A stretch of 64,000 nucleotides of DNA. Origin: Vibrio agarivorans. GTDB taxonomy: Bacteria; Pseudomonadota; Gammaproteobacteria; Enterobacterales; Vibrionaceae. The translations under genes and the position numbers were made by a program. The notes under the pieces were generated by a model. It saw only the letters and a list, made by a program, of their open reading frames with translations, did not search any database and was not told the DNA's origin. The stretch is from assembly GCF_030409635.1 (NCBI RefSeq), contig NZ_JAUFQF010000004.1, forward strand, positions 62,001-126,000, read 5' to 3'. Below are positions 18,772 through 29,610 of the stretch, in pieces (positions within the stretch are counted from its first letter, which is position 1; each line of letters starts with the position of its first letter).

Positions 18772-19823
18772 TGGCATTTTTCATTGCGAGTTCACCACAC
18801 GCTCATAGCCGTCGTAGTACACCGACATTAATGAAACTGCTCGCGCTATGCGCTTTGCCAGGTCTTGTCGCCCAAACTCTGTTCTTTGGCTGGGGAACTC
18901 TAATTCAGTTAGCGTTAGCCATTGTCGTGGCTCTGATCCTTGAGGGTGCGGTGATGTTATTGCGCAAGCGCCCACCATTGATGGCATTGAGAGACTACAG
19001 CGCTATTGTAACTGCATGGTTATTAGCTGTTGCAATTCCTCCTTATGCGCCTTGGTGGATCGTCGTTATTGGTTTGATCTTCGCCATTGTCATCGCAAAA
19101 CATCTTTATGGTGGCATTGGTCAAAATCCATTCAATCCAGCGATGGTGGCGTATGTCGTTTTGCTCATCTCATTTCCTGTTCAGATGACAAGTTGGAGTG
19201 CACCGAGTGACCTGCAATCTATTCAGTTAACGTTTAGCGATGCCTTAAACCTCATCTTTACTGGCTTTGACAACGATGGAATGTCTTTATATCAGATTCG
19301 CTCTGGAATCGACGGCATTACAATGGCGACTCCGTTAGATGCAGTCAAAACAGGTCTACATTCAGGTATCACATTGCCAGAAGTCATGGTACAACCTCAA
19401 TTTAATGGTATCGCTGGCGTAGGCTGGATGTGGGTTAACCTCGCCTATCTCATTGGCGGGTTACTGATGATCAAGCTGCGTGTCACCAATTGGCATATCC
19501 CTGCAGGTGTATTGGGTGGCCTTACTATTGCTAGTGTACTGGGTATGTTATTCATGCCTGGAGAAGTAGCATCCCCTGCCTTCCACCTTCTTTCTGGTGC
19601 AACCATGCTTGGTGCCTTCTTCATCGCGACGGATCCGGTATCAGCATCAACGACAGTCAAAGGGCGACTTATTTTCGGTGCCCTTATCGGTCTTCTGGTA
19701 TACATAATTCGCTCTTGGGGTGGCTTTCCGGATGGGGTCGCATTTGCTGTGTTATTAGCCAACATGTGTGTACCACTTATCGACCATTACACTAAACCAA
19801 GAACTTACGGACACGAAAAATAG
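18771..19823 (+). CDS. rnfD: Rnf electron-transport complex subunit D
   Basis: A 350-residue integral membrane subunit related to NqrB, with about nine hydrophobic helices. [18 protein letters not shown] near residues 112-129 is a family landmark. The segment [14 protein letters not shown] near 180-195 carries the threonine that receives covalent FMN in homologues. [12 protein letters not shown] near 283 is also conserved. Its start overlaps the last base of rnfC, and rnfG follows after 2 bases. Confidence 0.96.
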   Translation: MAFFIASSPHAHSRRSTPTLMKLLALCALPGLVAQTLFFGWGTLIQLALAIVVALILEGAVMLLRKRPPLMALRDYSAIVTAWLLAVAIPPYAPWWIVVIGLIFAIVIAKHLYGGIGQNPFNPAMVAYVVLLISFPVQMTSWSAPSDLQSIQLTFSDALNLIFTGFDNDGMSLYQIRSGIDGITMATPLDAVKTGLHSGITLPEVMVQPQFNGIAGVGWMWVNLAYLIGGLLMIKLRVTNWHIPAGVLGGLTIASVLGMLFMPGEVASPAFHLLSGATMLGAFFIATDPVSASTTVKGRLIFGALIGLLVYIIRSWGGFPDGVAFAVLLANMCVPLIDHYTKPRTYGHEK

Positions 19824-19825
19824 TC

Positions 19826-20461
19826 ATGTTAAACGCCATTAAAAACAACGCGCTCATTCTTGTTATTTTTGCATGTGCATCGACAGGCCTTGTCGCGGTG
19901 ACCAATCTAGCCACCAAAGACACGATTGCAGAGCAACAACAAAAACAGCTATTGCGTGTACTGAATCAGGTTATCCCTACACGCATGCACGATAACAACT
20001 TATACCAAGCATGTACTTTGGTGACCGATCCGCTGCTAGGAACTAATGAAGCCCAACCAGCTTACTTGGCGACCTTGAACGGCCAGCCGAGTGCGGTGGC
20101 TATCGAAGCAGTAGCACCGGATGGTTACAACGGTACAATTCGTATCGTCGTAGCAACCGACATGAATGGTAAAATCCTAGGTAGCCGTGTCCTTGCTCAC
20201 CAAGAAACCCCGGGGCTTGGTGATAAGATTGATCTGCGTGTTTCTGAGTGGATCTTGGCGTTTGCTGGCCAATTTGTCACTGAGTCAAATCTTGACGACT
20301 GGAAAGTGCGCAAAGATGGCGGTAAGTTCGACCAATTCACTGGTGCGACGATAACGCCTCGTGCGGTAGTCTCTGCTGTCAAAAACGCTACCTTATATCT
20401 CAATCAAAACCGTGAGGCACTGTTTGCGCAAACAGCAAATTGTGGAGCTGCATATGACTGA
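19826..20461 (+). CDS. rnfG: Rnf electron-transport complex subunit G
   Basis: A 211-residue flavoprotein with one N-terminal transmembrane helix (about residues 8-25) and a periplasmic FMN-binding domain. [12 protein letters not shown] near 126-137 and the flavinylation motif [12 protein letters not shown] near 171-182 are present; the threonine after SGAT/TGAT is the covalent FMN site in the family. Its 3' end overlaps rnfE by 8 bases. Confidence 0.96.
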   Translation: MLNAIKNNALILVIFACASTGLVAVTNLATKDTIAEQQQKQLLRVLNQVIPTRMHDNNLYQACTLVTDPLLGTNEAQPAYLATLNGQPSAVAIEAVAPDGYNGTIRIVVATDMNGKILGSRVLAHQETPGLGDKIDLRVSEWILAFAGQFVTESNLDDWKVRKDGGKFDQFTGATITPRAVVSAVKNATLYLNQNREALFAQTANCGAAYD

Positions 20462-21146
20462 ACATAAAACACTGATCAAAAATGGTCTTTGGGACAACAA
20501 CCCTGCTCTAGTACAGCTGCTCGGGTTATGCCCACTCCTTGCGGTCTCATCGACGGTAACCAATGCCCTAGGTTTAGGGTTAGCGACCTTGTTCGTGCTA
20601 GTGAGCTCTAACCTAACGGTATCACTCGTTAAGCATCATGTACCGAAAGAGGTGCGCATTCCTATCTTCGTGATGATCATTGCCGCACTCGTGACTTGTG
20701 TTCAGTTATTGATGAATGCGTTCGCCTACGAACTTTACTTGTCACTCGGTATTTTCATCCCTCTCATCGTAACTAACTGCATTATCATCGGTCGTGCAGA
20801 AGCTTTTGCGTCAAAAAACGACTGGCTACCAGCGATTCAAGACGGTTTTGGGATGGGCATGGGCATGACGGCAGCACTATTTGTGCTTGGCGCAATGCGA
20901 GAGGTTTTAGGCAATGGCACCCTATTTGATGGTGCTGATCTGTTGCTTGGCAATTGGGCAACCGTATTACGCATCGAGCTGTTCCAAACAGACAGCCAAT
21001 TCTTACTTGCCCTGCTACCGCCCGGCGCATTCATTGGTGTAGGACTGCTCATTGCATTGAAGAATGTCATCGACAAACAATTAGAAGCTCGCCAACCAAA
21101 ACAAGAGAAAACCGCCATCGAGCGTGCGCGAGTGACTAACAGCTAA
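20454..21146 (+). CDS. rnfE: Rnf electron-transport complex subunit E
   Basis: A 230-residue integral membrane subunit paralogous to RnfA (NqrD-like), with the conserved [20 protein letters not shown] near residues 22-41 and [14 protein letters not shown] near 107-120, again with the membrane cysteines. I choose ATG 20454 ([13 protein letters not shown]) because GGAG lies about eight bases before it and the N-terminus then fits the family. The longer in-frame start at 20412 lies deep inside rnfG. Confidence 0.95.
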   Translation: MTEHKTLIKNGLWDNNPALVQLLGLCPLLAVSSTVTNALGLGLATLFVLVSSNLTVSLVKHHVPKEVRIPIFVMIIAALVTCVQLLMNAFAYELYLSLGIFIPLIVTNCIIIGRAEAFASKNDWLPAIQDGFGMGMGMTAALFVLGAMREVLGNGTLFDGADLLLGNWATVLRIELFQTDSQFLLALLPPGAFIGVGLLIALKNVIDKQLEARQPKQEKTAIERARVTNS

Positions 21147-21171
21147 TTAAAAACTCACTGAAAGCTCAACA

Positions 21172-21807
21172 ATGAACAATACAAAGCGTATAGAAATATT
21201 AAAAAGACTCAGAGACGATAATCCAAATCCACAAACAGAGCTCAATTGGTCCACCCCTTTTGAGCTGCTGATTGCCGTCCTGCTGTCTGCCCAAGCCACT
21301 GATGTCAGCGTCAACAAGGCAACAGACAAGCTATACCCTGTTGCAAACACACCGCAAGGCATACTCGATCTTGGTGTTGAAGGCTTAACGGAGTACATCA
21401 AAACCATTGGTCTTTTTAACTCTAAAGCGAAAAACACCATCAAGACTTGTCAGATCTTGATAGAAAAACATAATGGCGAAGTACCGGTAGATAGAGCCGC
21501 GCTAGAAGCACTACCCGGTGTTGGGCGCAAGACAGCGAATGTCGTGCTAAACACCGCATTTGGCTGGCCAACCATTGCTGTCGACACCCACATTTATCGC
21601 GTATCAAACCGCACTAAGTTTGCCATGGGTAAAACCGTCGACGATGTAGAAGAAAAGCTACTCAAGGTTGTTCCAAAAGAGTTTAAGCTCGATGTGCACC
21701 ACTGGCTGATTCTGCATGGGCGCTACACGTGTATCGCGAGAAAGCCACGCTGTGGTAGCTGCCTCATTGAGGATCTCTGTGAGTACCGCGAAAAGACGGA
21801 AGTTTAG
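21172..21807 (+). CDS. nth: Endonuclease III
   Basis: A DNA glycosylase/AP lyase that removes oxidised pyrimidines in base-excision repair. The protein is 211 residues, full length. The helix-hairpin-helix LPGVGRKTANVVLNTAF near 112-128 contains the catalytic lysine, and the catalytic aspartate is in VDTHIYRVSNR near 138. The C-terminal [4Fe-4S] ligands are spaced CIARKPRCGSCLIEDLC (C-X6-C-X2-C-X5-C). It follows rnfE by 25 bases, the conserved rnf-nth arrangement. Confidence 0.97.
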   Translation: MNNTKRIEILKRLRDDNPNPQTELNWSTPFELLIAVLLSAQATDVSVNKATDKLYPVANTPQGILDLGVEGLTEYIKTIGLFNSKAKNTIKTCQILIEKHNGEVPVDRAALEALPGVGRKTANVVLNTAFGWPTIAVDTHIYRVSNRTKFAMGKTVDDVEEKLLKVVPKEFKLDVHHWLILHGRYTCIARKPRCGSCLIEDLCEYREKTEV

Positions 21808-21815
21808 GTCACTTC

Positions 21816-21841
21816 GGCAGGTATGATCTCTCGTACCTGCC
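21816..21841. terminator. Possible terminator between nth and the chemoreceptor gene
   Basis: GGCAGGTA (21816-21823) and TACCTGCC (21834-21841) form a perfect eight-base stem with a ten-base loop between two convergent genes. The T tracts on both sides are poor, so the assignment rests on position and stem. Confidence 0.5.
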
Positions 21842-21855
21842 TCTGTTCAAATTGC

Positions 21856-23469
21856 TCAGCTAAGCTTGAAAAATGACAGGTCTTCTTTTTGCTGATTGGC
21901 TAATTGAGCCAGTTCAGACGAGGATTGCTGAGTTTGAACCACCGCACTGACATTTAGATTCACTAAATCTACGATAGTACTCGCTCTTTCAGATACCTCT
22001 TTCGTCACTGCCAGCTGCTCCTGAGACGAATTGGCAACCGATGCATTGATTTCCGATAGCGAAGCAACCGAAGCTTGTATATCACTAAACGCAACCTCAA
22101 CCGCACTCGTTAATACAACCGAGTTTTCGATCATCTCCTTATTCTGCTGCATATTGCTATTCGCAACATCTGCTTGCTGCTGAAAACTAGCAATCATGTC
22201 TCGGATGCGCTGTGTTGACTGCTGAGTTTTTGCTGCAAGGTTTCTCACTTCATCAGCAACCACAGCAAAACCACGACCTTGTTGGCCTGCTCTAGCCGCT
22301 TCGATTGCAGCATTTAGAGCTAAAAGGTTGGTTTGTTCAGAGATTTGATTAATAACATCGACAACCTCCTCAATATTTTGTGTTTCATTTTTCAGCTTTT
22401 GTAAAACCTCTGTAGTGATGTAGATCGAACGTTCGATGTTATTGGTTAAATCGACTGAACTTTGCAGCTGTAAGCTTCCTTCTTGCACGCTATCCGCTGC
22501 TTTAACCGCCGCAGATTCTGCATTCACTGTATTGCCTACCATTTCACCCACCGTTGCAGACAGCTGCGCCAGTGCAGTATTAACACTCTCTAATTGCACC
22601 TTCTCCTGCTCTGCATTTTTCGCTGTTTCTGCCATAACGCAGGAGAGTTCTTCAGCGGCAGCGGCAACATTATTTGCCACTCCGTGTGTGCTATTAAGCA
22701 ATTCATGCTGGCGATTCGCCATTTGAGTTAGTGAAGCGAACACGCCCGTTGCTTTAGTAGAATCTGTTTCGAACTTTCTAAATTCACCCGATGCCATTTG
22801 GTGTAAGTACTGTGAAATGACTTCAGGCTCGGCACCTAGTAAACGCGTAATCGATGTAACAATTTTATATGACAACAAGGCAAACGCACTAAAGCCAAAC
22901 ACTACGTAAAGTACTCTTATCACATTGTATTTATCTTCGGCAGTTAGCGCTTGGTGATGAATGTCATCCACAACATCTAACTGGAGATCAATCAATGCAT
23001 CGATACTTAAGCTCAGTGCATCAACATCCTGATAGGTGGCGATAATGAGATCGCGTAGATTCAAACGCTCAGCTTGAAGGCTCGACTGCCTAGATTGCAG
23101 TTGACTGACTACGTTAAACAAGTGCTGCTGTGTCGTCTCTGCAAGTCTTTGCTCATCGGCTGTCAGAACATTTTGCACATAGTTATTCCATTGGCTATTC
23201 GCCTGTTCGATAGTTTGATCTATCTGTTTGAAAACAGTACCAAGGTTTTGCTCATCCGCTAAATACGCTTTGTTTAACGCATCAATAACATTGACCGCAT
23301 AGGCGTCTGAAATTCCTTTAAGCTGAGCTAGAGGAATTGCGCGCTCATTCTGAATTGACTCTATATGTGCGATGAGTCGTTGCGACTGGAGGAAACTGGA
23401 AATGCTTGCCCCAATGAGAAGAAGAATAGCCACAAGACTAATGAGTGAAATTTTTTGAGAAACTCTCAT
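21856..23469 (-). CDS. Methyl-accepting chemotaxis protein
   Basis: A 537-residue transmembrane chemoreceptor that signals through CheA/CheW to the flagellar motor. The first membrane helix spans about residues 8-28. A periplasmic helical-bundle sensor domain (about 30-185) of the 4HB_MCP type follows, then a second helix [19 protein letters not shown] near 186-204. The cytoplasmic signalling domain has the invariant hairpin tip [21 protein letters not shown] and [15 protein letters not shown]. No clear C-terminal CheR-docking pentapeptide is seen (it ends LSFFKLS). The ligand cannot be inferred. It is monocistronic. Confidence 0.95.
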   Translation of the reverse strand: MRVSQKISLISLVAILLLIGASISSFLQSQRLIAHIESIQNERAIPLAQLKGISDAYAVNVIDALNKAYLADEQNLGTVFKQIDQTIEQANSQWNNYVQNVLTADEQRLAETTQQHLFNVVSQLQSRQSSLQAERLNLRDLIIATYQDVDALSLSIDALIDLQLDVVDDIHHQALTAEDKYNVIRVLYVVFGFSAFALLSYKIVTSITRLLGAEPEVISQYLHQMASGEFRKFETDSTKATGVFASLTQMANRQHELLNSTHGVANNVAAAAEELSCVMAETAKNAEQEKVQLESVNTALAQLSATVGEMVGNTVNAESAAVKAADSVQEGSLQLQSSVDLTNNIERSIYITTEVLQKLKNETQNIEEVVDVINQISEQTNLLALNAAIEAARAGQQGRGFAVVADEVRNLAAKTQQSTQRIRDMIASFQQQADVANSNMQQNKEMIENSVVLTSAVEVAFSDIQASVASLSEINASVANSSQEQLAVTKEVSERASTIVDLVNLNVSAVVQTQQSSSELAQLANQQKEDLSFFKLS

Positions 23470-23619
23470 GATTTACCACAGTGTACGCACGAGATTGTGC
23501 GAATGAATGTTCAGTATTGATTTTAGGTGGTGCATCCTAGAGAAAGCCTCACAGGCTGTCTCTAGTCAAAATCATGAATTGACTTAATCAATCGATATTG
23601 GCATGACTATATTGTTTCA

Positions 23620-23659
23620 AAATATAAAAATCCCGCAGCTATCAAGATAACTGCGGGAT
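23620..23659 (-). terminator. Terminator of the P-type ATPase gene
   Basis: On the minus strand a 14-base stem (23630-23643 with 23646-23659, one wobble) is followed by a T-rich tail (TTTTTATATTTTG). It lies 25 bases after the ATPase stop. Confidence 0.88.
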
Positions 23660-23683
23660 TTCTTATTCTAGCTAAAGGTCAAA

Positions 23684-26437
23684 TTATAGGAATTTCGCTT
23701 TAGTCACTTCTTTGATTGCTGATAGTACGAACGTTGGTACTGCTGCAACAAAGATGATTGAGATTAGGTGACTGAACTCAATCGCTTCTGTGCTGAAGAC
23801 TAACTGACCGAAGCCTGTGTATACAACACCTAGAGACAGGATAGCTGATACTGCTACTGCACCTAGTAGGTAGTGGTTCGTGAACGGGTTCTTACGGTAA
23901 ATCGTTGTGAACGTACGTGCATCGAACAAGCTCCAAAGCTGAGCAAAGATAAGTGTCAAGAATGCCACTGTCTGTGCGTATTGAGCGCTGTAACCATCAC
24001 CTAGAGCGATAGAGAATGTCACGAAACTCAAACCACCTAGTGCTAGACCACGAGTTAGGATTCGTGCACCTAAGCCGTCAGAGAAGAAGCCTTCGTTACG
24101 TTTACGCGGTTTGCGTTCCATCAGGTCATTTTCTTCTGGTTCAACACCAAGTGCTAGTGCCGGAAGACCATCTGAAACCAGGTTAACCCATAGAATCATT
24201 AGTGGTGTTAGAGGCAGTACAACCTCAGGGCCCATGATTAGGAATGCAAACAAGATTACCGATACTTCACCAACGTTTGCTGTCAGAGCCTGACGGATAA
24301 ACTTACGTAGGTTATCGAAGATTTGACGACCTTGACGTACCGCTTTAACGATTGTGCTGAAGTTGTCATCAAGAAGAATAAGGTCACCAGAGTCTTTAGC
24401 TACTGATGTACCCGTGATACCCATTGCAACACCGATATCCGCACGACGTAGTGCTGGAGCATCGTTTACGCCGTCACCCGTCATAGAAGCAACTTCGTTG
24501 TTCTCTTGCTGAGCTTTTACGATACGTAGTTTGTGCTCAGGCGTTACACGAGCAAACACTGCAACTTTAGGACAGATAGCGCGCAGCTTCTCTTCGTCCA
24601 TTTGGTCAAGCTCTGCACCCGTTACAACAAGGTCTTCTTCGCTACGGATAATACCGATTTCACGTGCGATAGCGGCTGCTGTCACTGCGTGGTCGCCTGT
24701 AATCATTACTGTGCGAACACCAGCGTTGTAACAGCTGTCAACTGCATGACGTACTTCTGGGCGTGGTGGATCCATGATGCCATAGATACCAAGGATGCTG
24801 ACATCTTTTTCAAGCTCAGGGAAGTCTAGCTCTAGCTCTTCTTCTTTCAGTTCACGGAAACCAACCGCTAGGGTACGCAGTGCATCACCACCAAAGTTTT
24901 GGATCGCTGCTTCAAAGTTAGTTTGTAGCTCTTGAGCTTGAGCAGTATCTACCGCCAAGTTACCTGCTGCGATAGCCGTTGCTGTTGGTACATAACCACC
25001 ATCAACCATAAAGCTTGTTGAGTTACGTAGTACAACATCTGGCGCACCTTTCAGTGCTAGGAAGTGCTTACCTTGTGGGTCACGTACGATCACTGATGCC
25101 ATTTTACGACCAGAATCGAACGGGAACTTCTTAACGATAGAGTAGCCGCCAGTGCTCAGCATTTCAGCTTGCTTCAGACCTGCTTTAGCTGCTGCAACAA
25201 TAAGAGCGCCCTCTGTTGGGTTGCCACGAACCGTCCAGTTGCCTTTGTCGTTAACATATTCTGCATCGTTACACAGCGTTGCAACGACTAGACCTTGCAT
25301 CATAGCTGGGCTATTTGTTGCTTCTACGTCATGACCTTTCGCGATGAATTCGCCTTGAGGATCAAAACCTTTACCAGAAACATCCCAGTAACGACCTGAT
25401 ACGTCATACGCTTTCATTACCTGCATTTGGTTTTGAGTTAGCGTACCCGTTTTATCTGAACAGATAACGGTAGTAGAACCAAGCGTTTCGATTGCTGCTA
25501 GCTGTTTTGCCAGCGCATTGCTCTTAACCATCTTGGTTGAACCCATCGTCAATACGATAGTTACAACAGTTGGAAGACCTTCAGGGATTGCCGCAACAGA
25601 TAGAGAAATACCAGTAGTTAGGATCTCTAGCCATGGCATACCGTGGTAAAGACCGATTGCACATACGATAGCTACAACTACAAGAGCAACAACCAATAGT
25701 GCCAAAGCGATGGTGTCCATACGCTCTTGCATCGGTGTCTTTGTCTCTTCAGTCTGGTTCATCATATCCGCGATATGACCAACCTCTGTTTCCATACCCG
25801 TGCTTGTTACAACGGCAAGACCTGTACCTGTTGTTACGATAGTAGTCATGAAGCCCATGTTCTTCTGGTCGCCCAGACCCACAGTTTCGTCTTCGATAAC
25901 TTCACACTGTTTGTTGACTGGTTCAGACTCACCCGTTAGAGCGGCTTCGTCTACTGTCAATCGGTTTGACTCGATGATACGAACATCGGCTGGAAGGATG
26001 TCACCAGTATTGATTTTGATGATATCGCCAGGAACTAGCGTTTTCGCCGGTACACTGATCCATTTACCATCACGCATCACTTCTGCTTCTGGCGCCGCCA
26101 TTTCTTTTAGCGCTTCCATACCTTTCTGAGCTTTAAACTCTTGCCAGAAAGCAATACCAGTGTTGATAAGAATGATAACCGCGATAGCGATTGCATCAAT
26201 TGCGTGGCCAGTGAACCATGAAACAAGAGCACCAACCGCTAGGATAAAGATTAGGGGATTTTTATACTGATGAATGTACAGTTCCCATGCTGTCGCTGAC
26301 TCTTGTGCAGTCAATTCGTTTGCACCGTGCTTCTCTAAACGAGCTTGTGCTTCAGCAGTTGATAGACCTGTAGTTTGTTCAGTGTCCAGAGTTTTAAGAA
26401 CCTCTGAACCTTGTTGTGTAAACCATTTACTCGTCAT
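23684..26437 (-). CDS. P-type Ca2+-type cation-transporting ATPase
   Basis: A 917-residue P2-type ATPase resembling SERCA/PMCA pumps, probably exporting Ca2+ (possibly Mn2+) across the inner membrane. It has an N-terminal cation-ATPase domain and about ten transmembrane helices. Motifs: LTGESEPVNK (actuator TGES) near residue 165, the membrane ion site PEGLPTVVTIVLTMG near 280-295, phosphorylation site DKTGTLTQNQ near 330, ATP-binding KGAPD near 470, VMITGDHAVTAAA near 575, and MTGDGVNDAPALRRADIG near 655. The PEGLP motif favours Ca2+/Mn2+ over heavy-metal (CPC) pumps. GGAG lies about ten bases before the ATG. A long untranslated region precedes it. Confidence 0.94.
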   Translation of the reverse strand: MTSKWFTQQGSEVLKTLDTEQTTGLSTAEAQARLEKHGANELTAQESATAWELYIHQYKNPLIFILAVGALVSWFTGHAIDAIAIAVIILINTGIAFWQEFKAQKGMEALKEMAAPEAEVMRDGKWISVPAKTLVPGDIIKINTGDILPADVRIIESNRLTVDEAALTGESEPVNKQCEVIEDETVGLGDQKNMGFMTTIVTTGTGLAVVTSTGMETEVGHIADMMNQTEETKTPMQERMDTIALALLVVALVVVAIVCAIGLYHGMPWLEILTTGISLSVAAIPEGLPTVVTIVLTMGSTKMVKSNALAKQLAAIETLGSTTVICSDKTGTLTQNQMQVMKAYDVSGRYWDVSGKGFDPQGEFIAKGHDVEATNSPAMMQGLVVATLCNDAEYVNDKGNWTVRGNPTEGALIVAAAKAGLKQAEMLSTGGYSIVKKFPFDSGRKMASVIVRDPQGKHFLALKGAPDVVLRNSTSFMVDGGYVPTATAIAAGNLAVDTAQAQELQTNFEAAIQNFGGDALRTLAVGFRELKEEELELDFPELEKDVSILGIYGIMDPPRPEVRHAVDSCYNAGVRTVMITGDHAVTAAAIAREIGIIRSEEDLVVTGAELDQMDEEKLRAICPKVAVFARVTPEHKLRIVKAQQENNEVASMTGDGVNDAPALRRADIGVAMGITGTSVAKDSGDLILLDDNFSTIVKAVRQGRQIFDNLRKFIRQALTANVGEVSVILFAFLIMGPEVVLPLTPLMILWVNLVSDGLPALALGVEPEENDLMERKPRKRNEGFFSDGLGARILTRGLALGGLSFVTFSIALGDGYSAQYAQTVAFLTLIFAQLWSLFDARTFTTIYRKNPFTNHYLLGAVAVSAILSLGVVYTGFGQLVFSTEAIEFSHLISIIFVAAVPTFVLSAIKEVTKAKFL

Positions 26438-27313
26438 TTTGAGTACTCCACATTAACATCCGACTCCCTGGACTAAATGTAATAAAATAATACTTATAGT
26501 TTCTATTCCAAAATATACCTCAAACCACTTAGTGCATAACTACTCGGTTTGAGGTTGTAAAAAAACTATATATCAACGCACCTTAAATTGGCAAAGTTTG
26601 ACGGTTCACACAAAATCAACATTTGACAACTACAGGCGGCAACCACGAAGAAATACTACACAAACAAAAATAAACCAAGAATGAAACAATTTATTTCAAC
26701 TAATTGAATTTAAATGAATTTACTAAAAAATGTGACTTTGGTTTAAATTCGTAAAAACCATAAGAAATTAGCTCTTTTATCGAAAATTCCTTATTATCGA
26801 AGTGAAACATCGGAATAACCATTATTTTTATAATGTCTATGAGGCGGAATCATAAATTGAGAAAATGAAAACAAGGTCATATAACAACCAAACCTTCATC
26901 AAACACCCCTATTGCTATCACTTTTTCTCATGGTAGCTCTTAAAGAAATCAGAGAATTTGATAATAATTTACCGCATTGCCTTAGCGAAATTTTATGCAC
27001 TCACTGACTCGTGGCAGCCCAAAACTCAACTTCTACCTCACCAAAAACCTCAGAAAACCACCTCTCAATTAGTCATACAAATACACGAATTATGTGGAAC
27101 ACAAAAATAGGAACTTACGTGGGAAACACGAATGAATAAGCGTATTAGTTTATCAAATCAATAATTTAATATTATGTTACTTGCGATACTGACCAGGATA
27201 TAGTGATATACCCTAAAGGCGAGTGGCTTAAAGCGCTTCGAACATCATCAGCGCTTGTTTATCAAACACACACTCAGCACTACACTAATTACAAACATCT
27301 GGGAGCAATAACT
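26438..27313. other. Long AT-rich intergenic region between the P-type ATPase and gloA
   Basis: About 876 bases without a credible gene on either strand. A ten-base inverted repeat (ACCTCAAACC 26517-26526 / GGTTTGAGGT 26546-26555, 19-base loop) lies 80-118 bases upstream of the ATPase start. It could be a leader hairpin or an operator. Nearer gloA a seven-base inverted repeat (27231-27237 / 27250-27256) is present. The middle (26600-27150) is markedly AT-rich and shows nothing I can assign. Confidence 0.6.
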
Positions 27314-27730
27314 ATGGCAAACGGCCGCTTACTTCATACTATGCTACGCGTTGGTAACCTTGAGCGCTCAATTGAGTTTTATACAAAAGTGATGGGCATG
27401 GAACTGCTTCGTCAACATGAGAACGAAGAGTACAAATACACGCTTGCCTTCGTCGGCTACGGTGATGAATCAAATGGTGCAGTAATTGAGCTGACCTACA
27501 ACTGGGGTACGTCAGAGTACGACCTAGGTAGTGCATTCGGTCACATTGCGATTGGCGTTGATGATATCTACTCAACTTGTGACGCTATCAAAGCAGTGGG
27601 TGGCAACGTAACGCGTGAGCCTGGTCCAGTGAAAGGTGGTTCTACTGAAATTGCCTTTGTTAAAGACCCAGATGGCTACATGATTGAGCTTATTCAAAAC
27701 TCTCAAGGTGAGGCTGGCCTAGAAGGCTAA
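27314..27730 (+). CDS. gloA: Lactoylglutathione lyase (glyoxalase I)
   Basis: Converts the methylglyoxal-glutathione hemithioacetal to S-lactoylglutathione, detoxifying methylglyoxal in the cytoplasm. The protein is 138 residues from ATG 27314 ([19 protein letters not shown]), with GGGAG upstream. The open frame extends to 27203, but the added residues do not look coding. Metal ligands are visible: His8 (LLHTML), Glu in VIELTYNWG, His in FGHIAIGV and Glu in YMIELIQN, the Ni2+/Co2+-type active site of bacterial GloA. It is convergent with motY across a shared terminator. Confidence 0.97.
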   Translation: MANGRLLHTMLRVGNLERSIEFYTKVMGMELLRQHENEEYKYTLAFVGYGDESNGAVIELTYNWGTSEYDLGSAFGHIAIGVDDIYSTCDAIKAVGGNVTREPGPVKGGSTEIAFVKDPDGYMIELIQNSQGEAGLEG

Positions 27731-27758
27731 TCCGCACAATCTAATAATTTGGATGAGT

Positions 27759-27798
27759 AAGGCTCTGACTGCACACGTAGTCAGAGCCTTTTGTTTGT
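27759..27798. terminator. Bidirectional terminator between gloA and motY
   Basis: A perfect 12-base stem, AAGGCTCTGACT (27759-27770) with AGTCAGAGCCTT (27779-27790), is followed by TTGTTTG on the plus strand. It lies between convergent genes. Confidence 0.88.
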
Positions 27799-28679
27799 TA
27801 GATTTGCGTGCGACCCAACGAGATCACAACACGTCGGTTTTTGTCTTTTCCGATTGGTGATGCATTGTCAGCTATCGGACGACGGTCTCCATAACCTTGA
27901 ACTTGTATTCGATGCTCTGGCAGTCCGAGCGACTCAAAATAGTCTCGTAACACTTTTGCACGCTTATCAGAGAGGCTCTGGCTCACGCTCCTAACCTCTT
28001 CACTATCGGTATAAGTGGAGACGAGGACCAAATCAATGTCTTGGTTGTGACGAATATACTCCGCAATTTGCTCAAGGCGCTGTAAAGAGGCTTTGTTCAA
28101 GCTGACACTATCGCGGTCATAATGCAGAATCGTGAATGAAATATCTTCAAAACTATAGGGCAGCAGGTTGGCGACACAATCGCTAAAAACACCAAACTTA
28201 GCATTAAAGCTCACCGGAGAGAGTGCTACTTCTATATATTGATCGCGGCTCTGCCAGTCTTGGTAACTAAAGGTAGGAAAACGCCCTTTTTCTAGTTCAC
28301 TCAATATGCCCCATGCAGCTTGGCCACCAACATAACCATCAAACTGTTTAAAAAACTGCACGTTCGCAACACGGTCAGCACGATCTCCAGGTTGCCAACT
28401 GGCTGGCATCGAGACCAAACTCACCTCTCGTGTCTCTCCCATCGGGCGGCGCATTTTCAACTCAAAATCTAGGTTGATACGTTTACTCGCGCGCGATGAG
28501 AACTCCGCATCACCATAATTCGGGATCGGATGAACCATACGACACTCGAGAGGGGTATTCGCCACCATCTCCCATGTCGACTGCTCGGGTGTCGAGACAT
28601 ATTTCTTTCCTGCCGCCTCTACCTGCATCGCAGATATTGCCATGACTACAGGTAAGCTGCAGCGCAGAACAAACTTCAT
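27798..28679 (-). CDS. motY: Sodium-type flagellar motor protein MotY
   Basis: A component of the T ring under the flagellar P ring that helps anchor the PomA/PomB stator in sodium-driven Vibrio motors. It has 293 residues, the known MotY length. A signal peptide ends near residue 22 (MQVEAA-GKK). A MotY-specific N-terminal domain follows, then a C-terminal OmpA-like peptidoglycan-binding domain ([14 protein letters not shown] near 200, [17 protein letters not shown] near 238, [10 protein letters not shown] near 262, KNRRVVISL near 281). It is divergent from rnt, the conserved Vibrio arrangement. A weak sigma-28-like sequence lies upstream (28770-28795). Confidence 0.94.
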   Translation of the reverse strand: MKFVLRCSLPVVMAISAMQVEAAGKKYVSTPEQSTWEMVANTPLECRMVHPIPNYGDAEFSSRASKRINLDFELKMRRPMGETREVSLVSMPASWQPGDRADRVANVQFFKQFDGYVGGQAAWGILSELEKGRFPTFSYQDWQSRDQYIEVALSPVSFNAKFGVFSDCVANLLPYSFEDISFTILHYDRDSVSLNKASLQRLEQIAEYIRHNQDIDLVLVSTYTDSEEVRSVSQSLSDKRAKVLRDYFESLGLPEHRIQVQGYGDRRPIADNASPIGKDKNRRVVISLGRTQI

Positions 28680-28944
28680 TAACCAACCTTATCTATTATC
28701 TGTCTGGCCTAATAAGCAAATAAGGACAGACTTTGCCGCTTTAGCAATTCTACGCGTTAATATGCAATTTTCTAGCCAAAGTACAGAAACCTTAGGCTGT
28801 TCAATTAAAATACACTGCTTACAGTAAGTTACTATCACATTGCTCCTCTAGGCCTGATTCATTGTTCGTTACATGTGAAAACTTATTCAGAAATGTTGGA
28901 GAATCTGCAATAATGCAACGCCTTAACAGAACAATCGATTTGAT

Positions 28945-29589
28945 ATGAGTGTAGAAAACGAAGCATTGACGCTAAAAAAGCGCTTTAGAGGTTATTTTCC
29001 CGTTGTTATTGACGTTGAAACAGCTGGATTTAACGCTAAAACTGACGCACTGCTCGAAATTTGCGCAGTCACCTTAAAGATGGATGACGAGGGCAACCTA
29101 CACCCGGCATCGACAATTCACTTCCACATTGAGCCTTTCGAAGGCGCAAATCTTGAAAAAGAAGCGCTCGAGTTCAACGGCATTCGTGACCCATTTAGTC
29201 CACTACGTGGAGCGGTTTCGGAAATGGAAGCGTTAAAGGAGATCTATAAGCTTGTGCGCAAAGAGCAAAAAGCCGCTGATTGCAGCCGTGCCATTATGGT
29301 GGCTCATAACGCTCAATTTGACCACAGCTTTGTGATGGCAGCCAGTGAGCGCTGCAAACTAAAAAGAGTCCCTTTCCACCCTTTTGCCACCTTTGATACG
29401 GCAACACTGAGTGGGCTAGCGTATGGGCAGACCGTACTAGCAAAAGCCTGTAAAGTGGCAGGGATGGATTTTGACAATAAGGAAGCACACTCAGCACTTT
29501 ACGATACACAAAAAACTGCTGAGCTGTATTGTGGCATCGTCAACAAGTGGAAAGCACTTGGTGGCTGGCCACTCATTGATGAACAATAA
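28945..29589 (+). CDS. rnt: Ribonuclease T
   Basis: A DEDD-family 3'-5' exoribonuclease that trims tRNA and other stable RNA 3' ends. The protein is 214 residues. Catalytic motifs: VIDVETAGF (D, E) near residue 22, [13 protein letters not shown] (D) near 119-131, and [16 protein letters not shown] (H, D) near 180-195. The antiporter gene follows 21 bases downstream on the same strand, so they may be co-transcribed. Confidence 0.96.
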   Translation: MSVENEALTLKKRFRGYFPVVIDVETAGFNAKTDALLEICAVTLKMDDEGNLHPASTIHFHIEPFEGANLEKEALEFNGIRDPFSPLRGAVSEMEALKEIYKLVRKEQKAADCSRAIMVAHNAQFDHSFVMAASERCKLKRVPFHPFATFDTATLSGLAYGQTVLAKACKVAGMDFDNKEAHSALYDTQKTAELYCGIVNKWKALGGWPLIDEQ

Positions 29590-29610
29590 TAAACACAACA
29601 CGAGAATAAT

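Noticed and set aside
26438..26640. yybP-ykoY (Mn2+) riboswitch upstream of the Ca2+-type ATPase
   Set aside because: I looked because such pumps often carry it, but the conserved loop motifs are not visible; only an unrelated inverted repeat is present.
27203..27313. N-terminal extension of GloA by 37 residues
   Set aside because: The added residues match no part of the GloA family, and the ATG at 27314 has a good ribosome-binding site.
28770..28795. Sigma-28-like flagellar promoter before motY
   Set aside because: TAAGGTTT and GCTAGAAA resemble the consensus but the spacing is one base short and the -10 is poor.
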